Below, in pieces: positions 1 to 8,363 of a stretch of 37,251 nt of DNA. Position 1 is the stretch's first letter; every line of letters begins with the position of its first letter. The stretch covers positions 1-37,251 of the forward strand of contig CAITYF010000252.1 in the NCBI GenBank assembly GCA_903896545.1, given 5' to 3'. This DNA is from an uncultured Myxococcales bacterium (GTDB lineage Bacteria; Myxococcota_A; UBA9042). The position numbers were made by a program, and so were the translations under genes. The notes below the pieces were generated by a model. That model searched no databases and was not told where the DNA came from. It saw only the letters and a list, made by a program, of their open reading frames with translations.

Positions 1-399
1 CGCGCGGCAGATGGCCATCAAGTGTGGCACTACGACGTCGAGGGCATGGGGCCGCCGCTTGTGCACGGCGACAAGATCTACGTGCTGGCGTCCACGGGTA
101 CCTTGCACGTCCTCGACGTGCAGAGCGGAAAGCTGGTGAAGACGCACCGCTTGGCGGGCAACCCGTCGGGCTACTTGGCGTGGTCGGACTTGGGCGGTGG
201 AACGCTGTTGGTGCCGGCAGAGCAGGGGCTTGACCTCGTGCGCGCGGCGACCGGCGTGGCGTTTTCTCGTTCGATCCTGGAATGGGGCTTCACCGCTGTG
301 CCGCAAGTGAGCGGAGGGCGCGTGTTTGCCGTGTCCAACGGCGGCGTGCTCTACGCGTTGGCGCTGCATGAAGGCGACAGTTTGCATCTGGGGCAGTAG
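1..399 (+). CDS. PQQ-type beta-propeller protein, C-terminal part (5' end outside window)
   Basis: The reading frame is open from the first base and ends at TAG 397-399, so this is the last 132 codons of a longer gene. The visible part has recurring short beta-strand units of the PQQ/quinoprotein propeller kind: 'GDKIYVLASTGTLHVLDVQSGK' split over a blade, then 'GRVFAVSNGGVLYALAL', where a residue pair before a glycine-rich turn is followed by 'LxALD'-like strands. Such propellers serve as outer-membrane assembly factors (BamB), quinoprotein dehydrogenases or extracellular binding proteins, and the fragment cannot tell these apart. The next gene begins 28 bp downstream on the same strand and is a lipoprotein, so the two are probably co-transcribed. 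The domain type is fairly sure; the function is not known. Confidence 0.75.
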   Translation, partial: RAADGHQVWHYDVEGMGPPLVHGDKIYVLASTGTLHVLDVQSGKLVKTHRLAGNPSGYLAWSDLGGGTLLVPAEQGLDLVRAATGVAFSRSILEWGFTAVPQVSGGRVFAVSNGGVLYALALHEGDSLHLGQ

Positions 400-427
400 C
401 TGATTCATACAGAGAACGGGGGATCCG

Positions 428-1594
428 ATGCGCACACTTGTCATCCTCTTGGCGGCCGTTTTCGTCGGCTGCGGCGGCACTTCTACCAGCAGCACCACGG
501 GCGACGCGACCGTCGGTCTGGGTCAGGACGTCACGTCGACGGTTGACGCGGCTGCGACGGACATCAAGAACGGCGACATCGAGGCGGCCAAGTGCGTCGG
601 CGCCAAAGACAAGCACGCCTGCGACACGTTTGACGAGTGCGCGAGCGGCGAGTACTGCGACCCTTGCACCAAGGTCTGCAAAAAGTCGCGCGAAGTCTGC
701 GACCCCTGCACGCAGGACGCCGAATGCGGCGGCGCCGAGAACGGCTCGATTTGCATCCCCTACGACAAAGGCGGCACGTTCTGCGGCCAAGCGTGCGTCG
801 GCGACGCCGGTTGCCCCAAGGCGTTCACGTGCAAAGCCGTCGGCGGCAGCGCGTCCAAGCAGTGCGTACCCAAAAGCGGTTCGTGCGCCGCGGGTTCGGG
901 TTTGTGCAAGCTCGACACCGACTGTCCGTTCCAGTTCGTCTGCAACGCGGACTACGGCGTTTGCGTCATGGGCTGCACGAATGACCTGAGCTGCCCGCAA
1001 CCTGTCGACGCGCCGACCGTGTGTTCTTTGGGCCACTGCGTCTCGCCGTGCACGCAGGACAGCGAATGCGCGCCGCTCAACGCCGAGGCCAAGTGCCTCA
1101 AGCAGCGCTGTTCCATCCCCGGCGGCTGCTTGAACTCGATGGAATGCCCGGCGAAGCAGCACTGCGCGCTCGGTTTGCACAAGTGCCAGCCCGGTTGCCA
1201 GATCGACGCGGACTGCCAGGACGCGGCGCTCAAGTGCGAGGGCGACCAGTGCGTCGTTAAGGGCTGCGTCAAGAACTTCGAGTGCTCGTTTGGCAAGATC
1301 TGCAACCCCGGTACGGGCCTGTGCGAAGACCCGACGCTGCCTTACTGCGGTCCGTGCGACGACCAGGATCAGGACGTCAAGGCGTGCAACGGCAAGCCGG
1401 CGATCTGCAGCAAGACCAAGGACAGCGCGGGCACCGAGTTCGGGCCGTTCTGTTTCCTCCCGTGCTCAGAAGATCCGACCGGTCCGTGTCCGCAAGGCTA
1501 CGGCTGTCAGGAAGTCAAAGATGACAAAGGCGTTGTTCAGGCCAAGGTCTGTTTCCGCCAGTGTCAGTACCAGCCCCAGACTAGCGCGCCCTGA
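428..1594 (+). CDS. Cys-rich surface lipoprotein
   Basis: 388 residues. A short signal peptide (MRTLVILLAAVFVG) ends in a lipobox with Cys15, followed by a Ser/Thr/Gly linker of about 40 residues, so the mature protein should be lipid-anchored to the envelope. The rest is densely Cys-rich: I count 51 cysteines in the whole protein, in repeated modules such as 'CTQDAECGG', 'CTNDLSCPQ', 'CTQDSECAP' and 'CQIDADCQD', a pattern of C-x2-D-x2-C units separated by 5-15 residues. These would form disulfide-stabilised small domains like those in many Myxococcota surface proteins. The start is ATG 428, preceded by a G-rich stretch (GGGGGATCC). It lies 28 bp after the propeller gene and probably shares its transcript. 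No catalytic motif is visible; a structural, adhesive or binding role is inference. Confidence 0.85.
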   Translation: MRTLVILLAAVFVGCGGTSTSSTTGDATVGLGQDVTSTVDAAATDIKNGDIEAAKCVGAKDKHACDTFDECASGEYCDPCTKVCKKSREVCDPCTQDAECGGAENGSICIPYDKGGTFCGQACVGDAGCPKAFTCKAVGGSASKQCVPKSGSCAAGSGLCKLDTDCPFQFVCNADYGVCVMGCTNDLSCPQPVDAPTVCSLGHCVSPCTQDSECAPLNAEAKCLKQRCSIPGGCLNSMECPAKQHCALGLHKCQPGCQIDADCQDAALKCEGDQCVVKGCVKNFECSFGKICNPGTGLCEDPTLPYCGPCDDQDQDVKACNGKPAICSKTKDSAGTEFGPFCFLPCSEDPTGPCPQGYGCQEVKDDKGVVQAKVCFRQCQYQPQTSAP

Positions 1595-1633
1595 CAAACG
1601 CGTTACGGAAGGCGTCCGGCCATGACAGCGCCG

Positions 1634-1663
1634 TGACTTTTGCCGTTTCAACCTAGGTATAGT
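1634..1663 (+). promoter_or_regulatory. possible promoter for hemEGA
   Basis: A good -10-like hexamer TATAGT lies at 1658-1663, with a weak -35-like TGACTT at 1634-1639 (18 bp spacer). It sits 46 bp upstream of the hemE start, in the 115 bp gap after the Cys-rich lipoprotein. Only the -10 box is convincing. Confidence 0.35.
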
Positions 1664-1709
1664 TCCACCGTCGACGCGAATTGCGGCGTGTCTGCGTGAG
1701 AGAGTCATC

Positions 1710-2774
1710 ATGAATTCAGGTTTGATTGCTAAGCCTTTGGCGGCTGGCGAAATGTCTTGTCGTTCTCGTTTTATGGCCGCGCTGGCCAATCAGCCGGTCG
1801 ACCGTCCTCCCCTGTGGCTCATGCGCCAAGCGGGGCGCTATCTGCCGGAGTACCGCGCGGTTCGTCAGGGCCACACGTTCCTCGAGATGGTGCACACGCC
1901 GGAGCTCGCGACGGAAGTCACGCTCCAGCCGCTGCGTCGCTTTGGCATGGACGCGGCGATCCTGTTCAGCGACATCCTGACGATCCCCGAGGCGATGGGC
2001 CAAAACGTCCAATTCCCCGAAGGTGGTCCGATTCTCGGCCCAGTCGTGCGCACCGAGGCTGACATCGCGCGGCTGACGACGAACACGGCGGAACGCTTGG
2101 GCTACGTGGGCGACGCCCTGCGGATGATCCGCGGGGAACTGCCGAACCACGCGCTGTTGGGCTTCTCCGGCGCGCCGTTCACGCTGGCTTGCTACATGAT
2201 CGAAGGCAAGGGCAGTCGCCAGTTCGAGCACATCAAGGCGATGCTCTGGCAGGCGCCGGATCTGCTGACCAAGCTGCTGGACAAGCTGGCGGACGCGGTC
2301 ATCGATTACCTGTCGATGCAGCTGGACGCCGGCGCGGACGCGGTGCAGCTTTTTGACACCTGGGCCAGCGAGCTGCGCGCGGCGGATTACGACAAGATCG
2401 TGCGTCCCTCGACCGAGCGTATCGTCAAGGCGATTCAAGCGCGCGGTGGCAAGATCATCGTGTTTGCGCGTCACAGCGGTCCGCTGCTGGAAAGTTCGTT
2501 GAAGCTCGGCGCGGACGCGCTGGGTCTCGACGGTCGCGTGGAATTCTCCGCGGTCCGCAAACTGAATCCGAACGCGGTAGTGCAGGGCAACCTGGATCCG
2601 ATCGAGCTGTTCGCCCCGGCGGCGCACATCGAGCGGCGCGTTCAGGAGATGCATGCGGCGACGCAGGGTCACGGCTGGATCGCGAACTTGGGCCACGGCT
2701 GCATTCCGGAGACGCCGATCGCGGGCGTTGAGACGTTTGTGTCCGCGGTGCAGGCGCTCAAGGCGGCCCCATGA
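1710..2774 (+). CDS. hemE: uroporphyrinogen decarboxylase
   Basis: Decarboxylates the four acetate side chains of uroporphyrinogen III to give coproporphyrinogen III in cytoplasmic heme synthesis. The 354-residue length fits the family (about 340-360). Both family signatures are present: 'RPPLWLMRQAGRYLPEYR' at residues 32-49, whose arginines bind the substrate carboxylates, and 'GFSGAPFTLACYMIEG' at 151-166. The active-site Asp is in 'ILFSDIL' (Asp88). ATG 1710 is the first start; an ATG 14 codons downstream (MSCRSRFM) is an alternative, because the first 14 residues lie outside the conserved fold. The stop codon overlaps the hemG start by 4 bp (ATGA), implying translational coupling. First gene of a hemE-hemG-hemA operon. 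Confidence 0.97.
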   Translation: MNSGLIAKPLAAGEMSCRSRFMAALANQPVDRPPLWLMRQAGRYLPEYRAVRQGHTFLEMVHTPELATEVTLQPLRRFGMDAAILFSDILTIPEAMGQNVQFPEGGPILGPVVRTEADIARLTTNTAERLGYVGDALRMIRGELPNHALLGFSGAPFTLACYMIEGKGSRQFEHIKAMLWQAPDLLTKLLDKLADAVIDYLSMQLDAGADAVQLFDTWASELRAADYDKIVRPSTERIVKAIQARGGKIIVFARHSGPLLESSLKLGADALGLDGRVEFSAVRKLNPNAVVQGNLDPIELFAPAAHIERRVQEMHAATQGHGWIANLGHGCIPETPIAGVETFVSAVQALKAAP

Positions 2775-4216
2775 CTTCCGCGGGTCCAGGCACGGTGGAC
2801 GTCGCCGTCGTGGGCGGCGGAATCACGGGATTGGCGGCAGCGTGGGCAGCACACAAGCGCGGTTTGACCGTGAAGCTGCTCGAAGCGCGCGGCACCGTGG
2901 GCGGCAAGATCCGCAGCGAGCACAAAGACGGCTACCTGTTTGAATGGGGGCCGAACAGCTTTCTCGGATCTGCGGCGACCATCTGGCAATTGGTGGAAGA
3001 ACTGAAGCTGGAGGACGAGGTCATTTCCGGCCAAGGCCCTGGCGATCGGTTCATTTACCGCAACCGATTGGCGCGCAAGCTACCGAGCGGACCCGGCGAT
3101 TTCTTCAAAAAAGACAGCGACTTCATGACTCTCGGCGGCAAGCTGCGCATGATGGGCGAACCGTTTGTCTTCGGCGATGCGCGCGAGACCGACACGCTGC
3201 TGGACTTTGCCCGACGGCGCTTGGGACCTGAAGCGGCCCAGTACCTCGTGGCACCTTTCGTGTCTGGTATTTACGCCGGTGACGCCGAGCAGTTGGGGGC
3301 GCGCGATGCGTTTCCGCAGCTGTGGCAGTGGGAATTCGAAGCGGGTAGCGTCGTCATGGGCGCGCTTCTGGGCAAACGCAAACCGAAGGACCCGAACGCC
3401 AAACCGAAGCGCCGCGGCATGTTCAACTTCAAGAATGGTCTGGGCACGCTGCCTTTTGCCATCGCCGCTGCGTTGCCGCCGGATTCCGTGCGGACAGCGA
3501 CCGTCGTGGCGGAGGTCGCCGCTAACGCCGACAAGACGTGGACGCTCCAGTGCCACGCGACCAAGGATGAAACGGCGACTTCGGTCGTGCACGCGCGGCA
3601 CGTGATTTTGGCGACGCCACCGCGGGTGAGCGCGCAAGTTTTGCCCGCGGATTCGGCCTTGGACGGCGTGCGCGAGGCGCTGAACGGCGTTTCACTGTGC
3701 CGCGTGGCGGTCGTTCAGTACGGCGGCGAAGATCCAAAACACGTTTCACCACAAGGATTTGGCATGCTTGTGCCGCCAGGCGAGGGCCTGCGGACTTTGG
3801 GCATCCTCTTCCCATCCAGCGTGTTCGCGGGGCGAGCGCCCGCCGGTCATTACCTGCACAGCGGCTTTTTGGGCGGCGCGCGTGATCCAGATGCGGCTGA
3901 ACTGCCCGACGACAAGCTCCTTTCCCTGGTTCAACGTGCACAAGAGCAGGCGTTCCCCCAGACTGCTGGCGACGCGTTGACGCGCGATTTTACCCAAGTG
4001 ATCCGCTGGCACGACGCCATCCCGCAGTACCGGGTGGGCCACCGCGATCGCATGACAAACGCCCGAACGACGCTGCAGCGGGCCATGCCCGGCGTGACGT
4101 TGGCCGGCAACTATGTGGATGGCATCAGCGTGAACGACTCCGCCGCGTCTGGCATCGCGGCCGTGGAGCGTCTTTACGCTGAGGGCAACGCTGTGACCGC
4201 TCGGAGGTTCACATGA
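2771..4216 (+). CDS. hemG: oxygen-dependent protoporphyrinogen oxidase (HemG/HemY type)
   Basis: FAD enzyme that oxidises protoporphyrinogen IX (or coproporphyrinogen III in coproporphyrin-dependent lineages) in late heme synthesis, usually membrane-associated. Residues 10-25 hold the Rossmann dinucleotide motif 'VDVAVVGGGITGLAAAW', followed by an acidic ribose-binding residue in 'LLEAR' and 'VGGKIRSEHKDGYLFEWGP', the typical second FAD segment of the PPOX/amine-oxidase family. The C-terminal 'LAGNYVDGISVNDSAASGI' is the FAD-closing motif found in these enzymes. The 481-residue length is normal. It overlaps hemE by 4 bp at its start and hemA by 4 bp at its end. The coupling to hemE and hemA supports a PPOX role over a carotenoid desaturase or a general amine oxidase. 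Confidence 0.94.
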   Translation: MTSAGPGTVDVAVVGGGITGLAAAWAAHKRGLTVKLLEARGTVGGKIRSEHKDGYLFEWGPNSFLGSAATIWQLVEELKLEDEVISGQGPGDRFIYRNRLARKLPSGPGDFFKKDSDFMTLGGKLRMMGEPFVFGDARETDTLLDFARRRLGPEAAQYLVAPFVSGIYAGDAEQLGARDAFPQLWQWEFEAGSVVMGALLGKRKPKDPNAKPKRRGMFNFKNGLGTLPFAIAAALPPDSVRTATVVAEVAANADKTWTLQCHATKDETATSVVHARHVILATPPRVSAQVLPADSALDGVREALNGVSLCRVAVVQYGGEDPKHVSPQGFGMLVPPGEGLRTLGILFPSSVFAGRAPAGHYLHSGFLGGARDPDAAELPDDKLLSLVQRAQEQAFPQTAGDALTRDFTQVIRWHDAIPQYRVGHRDRMTNARTTLQRAMPGVTLAGNYVDGISVNDSAASGIAAVERLYAEGNAVTARRFT

Positions 4217-5559
4217 TGCATCGGGTCGCTTCACGCCAGCCGGGTCGGCAAATCGCTGGCGATGCGGATGTGCCGTTGGTCGTTGCTGGCTGCGATTTTC
4301 GCGTCGCGTCCGCGACTTGGCGGAACCGGCTTTTGTTGGATGCGGAACAGCGCGCGGATTTGACGCGAATGCTGGGCGAAGCCTGCGACGCGGAAGGCCT
4401 CGTGGTGTTGGAAACGTGCAACCGCGTCGAGTGGATTGTCGCTTCCAAGTCGCCGCGTTGGGCGGGCGAACTGCTCCGCGCGCAGATGGTCGATCGCTGG
4501 CTCGCTTCGGGCAACGAAGGTGCGCATGTGCGCCAGCTTCCCGCGCCGTACGTGTACACAGGGCGTTCAGCGGTACAGCACCTTCTGCGGGTGGCTGTCG
4601 GTCTGGAGTCGTTCGTTCTCGGCGAGCGTGAAATCGCGGGTCAGCTGAACCGCGCGCTGATGGGCGCACGTCAGGCGGGCCACGCATCGGGCTATCACAA
4701 CGCGCTGCAAACGGCGGTTGGCCGGACGGTGCGCAAAGTGCAGCGACTGACGCACTGGCGCCATCACACGCGTGGCGTGCACGGCTTGGCGATGGAGGCT
4801 GCGCGTCGGCATCTGCCGCGTCTTCCGCACCACGAGAAGCACACCGTCGCCGTGCTGGGCATGGGCGAGATCGGCCGCAAGGCGTCGTCAGTGCTGGCGC
4901 AGGCGGGGCAGTTCAAGGTGCTGCACATCAACCGCACGGTGCCGCCGGAAAAAGTCAACGACTGGTTGCCCTATAGCGAACTGGCGAACATCCTGCCGAG
5001 CCTCGACGCGCTTGTGGTCGCGACGGGCGCGCGTGAGCCGACCGTGAACTTGGACAAGCTGCCAAACCGGACGAAGCCACTGCTTGTCATCGATCTCGGC
5101 GCGCCGCACCAAGTACATTTCACCCGTGAACTGGCGACCGACGAAGCCCCGATCCATTGCATTGATCTGGATGACCTGCTGGCAGAGCCCGCGGCGTCGC
5201 CGAACCTGACCGAACTGCCGACGGTGCAGGAACTGGTCGACGAAGGCGTGCGCGAATTCCTGCTTGAATGCCGCAAGCGTGAGCTGGCAGGGCTCTTGCG
5301 CGCCGCGCACGACGCGTACGACCGCCATGGTTATGAGTTGCTGCCGGCCATGATCGACGCCGAGCTGTCCGAACTGCCCGAAGAGCAGCGGCGCCGGGTC
5401 GAACAGAACATTCGCGGCCTGTTGCGTGACATGACCCGCGAGTTTGTGCATCACGTCGAGGCTGCCGCTGATTCCGGTCGCAAGCCCGAAGCGGAGGCGC
5501 TCGCCGCCGCACGAACGGGTACGGATGACGACGCGGTTGCGCCACCTGAGAGTCTGTGA
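4213..5559 (+). CDS. hemA: glutamyl-tRNA reductase
   Basis: Reduces glutamyl-tRNA(Glu) with NADPH to glutamate-1-semialdehyde, the first committed step of C5-pathway tetrapyrrole synthesis. The catalytic cysteine lies in 'VLETCNRVEW' (Cys69 from this start). 'LLRVAVGLESFVLGEREIAGQLNRAL' (first part about residues 119-128) is the conserved GluTR segment, followed by a Rossmann NADPH domain ('VAVLGMGEIGRKASSVLAQAG') and a helical C-terminal dimerisation domain near 340-425. At 448 residues it is slightly long, with an Ala/Glu-rich C-terminal tail. The N-terminus, which is 'LxVVGxNHRTAP' in most family members, reads 'LVVAGCDFRVASATWRNRL', so the strand is kept but the HRTAP residues are not. 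Start is ATG 4213 (overlapping the hemG stop); an ATG directly after it is equally possible. Having the entry enzyme at the distal end of the operon links pathway entry and exit in one message. Confidence 0.95.
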   Translation: MMHRVASRQPGRQIAGDADVPLVVAGCDFRVASATWRNRLLLDAEQRADLTRMLGEACDAEGLVVLETCNRVEWIVASKSPRWAGELLRAQMVDRWLASGNEGAHVRQLPAPYVYTGRSAVQHLLRVAVGLESFVLGEREIAGQLNRALMGARQAGHASGYHNALQTAVGRTVRKVQRLTHWRHHTRGVHGLAMEAARRHLPRLPHHEKHTVAVLGMGEIGRKASSVLAQAGQFKVLHINRTVPPEKVNDWLPYSELANILPSLDALVVATGAREPTVNLDKLPNRTKPLLVIDLGAPHQVHFTRELATDEAPIHCIDLDDLLAEPAASPNLTELPTVQELVDEGVREFLLECRKRELAGLLRAAHDAYDRHGYELLPAMIDAELSELPEEQRRRVEQNIRGLLRDMTREFVHHVEAAADSGRKPEAEALAAARTGTDDDAVAPPESL

Positions 5560-5612
5560 GATCTTCTTTTCGCAGGCACTCCCCAAATGCCCGTTCTCGC
5601 CCAAACGTCTGA

Positions 5613-5631
5613 CTGAGGGCGCTGGCCTCAG
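5613..5631 (+). terminator. weak hairpin after the heme operon
   Basis: A 6-bp stem CTGAGG / CCTCAG encloses a 7-nt loop, 54 bp after the hemA stop and 22 bp before the cation exporter. It lacks a T-run, so it may only attenuate or stabilise the message; the exporter could still be read from upstream. Confidence 0.25.
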
Positions 5632-5652
5632 CCTCTGACGGAGCACACGCCG

Positions 5653-6615
5653 ATGGCAGTTTCCCCCCCGTTGTCGCCCGAAGTCCTCGCGCAGCAGCTG
5701 ATGATGCGCAAGGCGACGCGTGCTTCGCTGGCCGTTGCCATTGGCCTCATCGCGCTGAAGGCCGCGGCGTGGTGGTGGACCGATGCCGTCAGCCTGCTGG
5801 CGAGCCTCCTGGATTCCACGACGGATGCGTTGGCGTCTGGCGTGACCTTGGTGGCTGTGCACGCTTCGCTGCAGCCCGCCGACGAAGAACACCGCTTCGG
5901 GCACGGCAAGCTGGAACCGTTGGCGGGGCTGGCGCAGTCGGTGTTGGTGCTGGGCAGCGCGATCTGGCTCGCGGTTTCGGCAGTGCAACGCCTGCGTGAT
6001 CCACGGCCAGTGGCGCTGGGCGTCGTGGGCATTGCCGTGATGCTGATCGCGTCCGGAGCAACGCTGCTGCTGGTGCGCTATCAGCGCAAAGTGTCCGCAG
6101 CGACGCGTTCGACCGCTGTCAACGCCGACCGTCTCCACTACGAGTCGGATCTGCTAATGAACGCGGTGGTCATCGTGTCTCTCGCGGCGACGACCTGGTT
6201 GGGGTGGCAGCTGATCGACCCGCTGCTCGGACTCTGTGTGGCCGTGCTCGTCGCGCGGTCCGCCTGGCAAATTGCTTGGGATTCCGTACAGCTTCTGATG
6301 GATCGTGAGTTTCCAGATGAAGAACGCCGCGCGCTCGCCGACGCCGTTCTGGCGCACCCTGAAGTCCACGGCGTTCACGATTTGCGTACGCGGCGTTCAG
6401 GCACACTGGCGTTTGTGCAGTTTCACGTGGAACTGGACGGCGACATGTCGTTGCGCGCGGCGCACGAGGTGACCGACGCGATCGAGCGCGCGTTGCGCGA
6501 TGCATACCCGCACGCGGAGATCCTGATCCACGTCGATCCAGAAGGGCACCCGACCGAGGGGCCGAGCATCGTGCGCGAAAGTGCGCTCACGCCCGCGGTC
6601 GAAGTCCAGCCTTGA
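5653..6615 (+). CDS. cation diffusion facilitator (FieF-like divalent metal exporter)
   Basis: 320 residues, inner-membrane proton-coupled exporter of Zn2+/Fe2+-type cations. The transport-site residues are visible: Asp54 and Asp58 in TM2 ('LLDSTTDALASG') and His162 and Asp166 in TM5 ('LHYESDLLMN'), the same DxxxD / HxxxD tetrad as in E. coli FieF (YiiP). The family sequence 'HRFGHGKLEPLAGLAQS' follows TM2. The C-terminal cytoplasmic domain carries 'HDLRTRRSG', 'FVQFHVEL' and 'AEILIHVDP', the metal-binding ferredoxin-like fold of the FieF branch. Start is ATG 5653. It follows the heme operon by 93 bp on the same strand; a link between iron handling and heme supply is plausible inference. The metal specificity cannot be read from sequence alone. 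Confidence 0.93.
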   Translation: MAVSPPLSPEVLAQQLMMRKATRASLAVAIGLIALKAAAWWWTDAVSLLASLLDSTTDALASGVTLVAVHASLQPADEEHRFGHGKLEPLAGLAQSVLVLGSAIWLAVSAVQRLRDPRPVALGVVGIAVMLIASGATLLLVRYQRKVSAATRSTAVNADRLHYESDLLMNAVVIVSLAATTWLGWQLIDPLLGLCVAVLVARSAWQIAWDSVQLLMDREFPDEERRALADAVLAHPEVHGVHDLRTRRSGTLAFVQFHVELDGDMSLRAAHEVTDAIERALRDAYPHAEILIHVDPEGHPTEGPSIVRESALTPAVEVQP

Positions 6616-6641
6616 CGCGGTCGACGGTCGGAAACTATCGA
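6612..6641 (+). promoter_or_regulatory. possible sigma70-type promoter
   Basis: TTGACG (6612-6617), an 18 bp spacer and TATCGA (6636-6641), overlapping the end of the cation exporter gene and 82 bp upstream of the next lipoprotein start. Confidence 0.4.
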
Positions 6642-6723
6642 CACCGCACGCTAAGTGGTGTACTGGACCGAACGGATCAGTGACGCGCGGCAGAAAGTTG
6701 CGTTCACTCAGGAGTGTCAGGGC

Positions 6724-7437
6724 ATGGCGCGCGGGAGAAGTCTGACAATCGGGAGGGGCGTGCTGTGGCTCGGCCTCTTGGTCATGGCTTGCGCGTTGCC
6801 AGCGTGTCGCGGTGGGCGCTCGCACAGTCGCTCCAACGTCCGCGAGTCGCAAATCCAGCCGCGTGTGGAGCGCTTTAGCCACATCAACGCGACGCCAGCG
6901 TCGGCCGCGGCGGAAGCGCCGGAGCACCCGACCCGTACCGCTGCCGATGACTTGCCGTGTCAGGCGACCGCGACTTGGCTGCGCGATGTGCTGCCTTCGG
7001 AGGAAGCCGCCCCCGACTGGGAACGGCCGATGGACAAGTGGACGCGGGAGCGGGCCGTGGCGATTCTCCTGACGGCCGATCGCGTGCGCGGTCCGAGCGT
7101 GGGCCCCAAAGGTCGCGTGCCTCCCCAAGTGTGGGCAACTGTTGAACTGGCGCGCCAGCCCGACCTGGCTTGCACCGCGGCGTGGATCCTGAAACGCGCG
7201 CCGCTGCCCGGTCGCATCTACGCGCTGGGCGCGCTCTGGTTGGGCGATCGCGCGCACTTTGACGCGCTCTCCGTCGACTACAGCATGCTGCCTGCCCCCG
7301 TCGCCGTGACGTTTGGCCTGGTCGATGGTGAGGTGCGCGCGGCAGATCTGGTTTCCCGCATTCGCACAGGGGAATTGCCCAAGGCGTGGCAAGCAGCGAC
7401 CGAGCCGCTCTCCGCGGAAGATGAAGACGAGCCGTAA
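6724..7437 (+). CDS. lipoprotein of unknown function
   Basis: I chose ATG 6724 because CAGGAG at 6709-6714 is well spaced before it and because the protein then begins with a standard lipoprotein signal: MARGRSLTIGRG, a hydrophobic stretch, then 'ALPAC' as lipobox. The frame stays open upstream to 6655, but that extension has no ribosome site and would bury the signal peptide. The mature part of the 237-residue protein has a low-complexity segment rich in Ser, Arg and Glu (to about residue 75), then a compact, mostly helical domain with 'WERPMDKWTRERAVAILL', 'PPQVWATVELARQPDLAC' and 'AALG'-like repeats that could be HEAT- or TPR-like helices. I do not recognise a family. Own promoter likely (see 6612-6641); the next gene begins 142 bp downstream. 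Confidence 0.75.
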   Translation: MARGRSLTIGRGVLWLGLLVMACALPACRGGRSHSRSNVRESQIQPRVERFSHINATPASAAAEAPEHPTRTAADDLPCQATATWLRDVLPSEEAAPDWERPMDKWTRERAVAILLTADRVRGPSVGPKGRVPPQVWATVELARQPDLACTAAWILKRAPLPGRIYALGALWLGDRAHFDALSVDYSMLPAPVAVTFGLVDGEVRAADLVSRIRTGELPKAWQAATEPLSAEDEDEP

Positions 7438-7532
7438 CTGATCGCCTCTCATCGCGTGTCAGATGTGAAATTCTGTACATCCTTCGCTTTTTGCTTGCGA
7501 GCGGGTGACACGATCCGCGGAAATCAGCATCC

Positions 7533-7538
7533 TATACT
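7533..7538 (+). promoter_or_regulatory. possible -10 box before the protease operon
   Basis: TATACT lies 41 bp upstream of the propeptide gene start. No clear -35 hexamer is seen at 16-18 bp; GTGACA occurs too far upstream (22 bp spacer). Confidence 0.3.
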
Positions 7539-7579
7539 CACGCGCTCTCTTGCGCGCTCTTGTCCCACTTGAGGTTCTG

Positions 7580-8308
7580 ATGCGTTTGTCCTTGCCTTCC
7601 AAAATCTTGCGTCTTGCACTTGGTTCCGCTGCGCTCCTGACTACGGTGCCTGCGTTGGCGGCCGGTCACGCCCACGACAATGGGTACACAGCGCTGCACG
7701 CGCGCGCCGTACAGGCCGGTCAGGCGTTCCGCGCTCGGATTCCTCAGGCCGATCTGGAGTGGCAGCACGATCAGGCTGGAGTGCACATGATTCTGGACCT
7801 CGACCTGCCGCTGGCGGGCGAGGCGCTGGCGCAGCGCGGCGAAGGCTTCCTGCGCGCCAATGAGGCGCTCATCGGCGTTCCCGCAGCGCAGCTCCGCCTT
7901 GTGCGGACGACGCCGACCAAGCAGCGCACGGTGCTCCGCTACCAGCAGGTCGCCACGGTCGCGGGCCGGGACTTGCACGTGCTGGATGGCGAGCTGACGC
8001 TGACTTTTGACAACGCGAACGGCCACTTACTGCGCCTGGTGAACTCGGCAAAGCCGGTGCTGAACCTCGTTGCAGGAACCCTGACGCGGGAAGCGGCGGT
8101 TGCCAAGGCAGCGCAAGCGCTCGCAGGCGCAACGTTTGCGCGCGGTCTGGCGGATGCGGCGACCGAAGCGGTTATCGCGCCGCGTTCGGGTGCGCGCCAC
8201 GTGTGGGTTGTGCATGTTCCGGGCGCGACGCTCAAGGACCTGCACTCGCTCGCGGTCGACGCGGAAACGGGTGCGGTCACGCGCCTCCCCAACCGCATTC
8301 ACGACTAA
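7580..8308 (+). CDS. secreted FTP/PepSY propeptide protein (free-standing metalloprotease propeptide)
   Basis: 242 residues from ATG 7580, which is preceded by GAGG at 7571-7574 and gives a clean Sec signal peptide (MRLSLPSKILRLALG... TTVPALAA). An earlier in-frame start at 7505 would hide this signal. Residues about 90-150 match the fungalysin/thermolysin propeptide (FTP) pattern: 'FLRANEALIGVPAAQLRLV', then 'VLRYQQVATVAGRDLHVLDG' and 'LTLTFDNANGHLLRLV'. A PepSY-like unit follows ('LTREAAVAKAAQALAG' ... 'WVVHVPG' ... 'LAVDAETGAVTRL'). In M4 and M36 proteases these domains form the N-terminal propeptide that folds and inhibits the enzyme. Here no catalytic domain follows; the protein ends at 'PNRIHD', and the next gene encodes an M36 catalytic domain with no propeptide. 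Acting in trans as chaperone or inhibitor of that enzyme is the obvious inference. Confidence 0.85.
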   Translation: MRLSLPSKILRLALGSAALLTTVPALAAGHAHDNGYTALHARAVQAGQAFRARIPQADLEWQHDQAGVHMILDLDLPLAGEALAQRGEGFLRANEALIGVPAAQLRLVRTTPTKQRTVLRYQQVATVAGRDLHVLDGELTLTFDNANGHLLRLVNSAKPVLNLVAGTLTREAAVAKAAQALAGATFARGLADAATEAVIAPRSGARHVWVVHVPGATLKDLHSLAVDAETGAVTRLPNRIHD

Positions 8309-8363
8309 ACCTCGCGTCTTTTCTTGCTCCCTTCCGTTTCGTCCTTCGTGCTCCGAGGCTCGC

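Noticed and set aside
8100..8363. Extension of the protease frame upstream to fuse with the propeptide gene
   Set aside because: The frame is open but in a different phase from the propeptide gene, encodes Arg-rich shadow sequence, and the lipoprotein signal at 8364 with GAGG marks the start. It remains worth checking as an assembly question.
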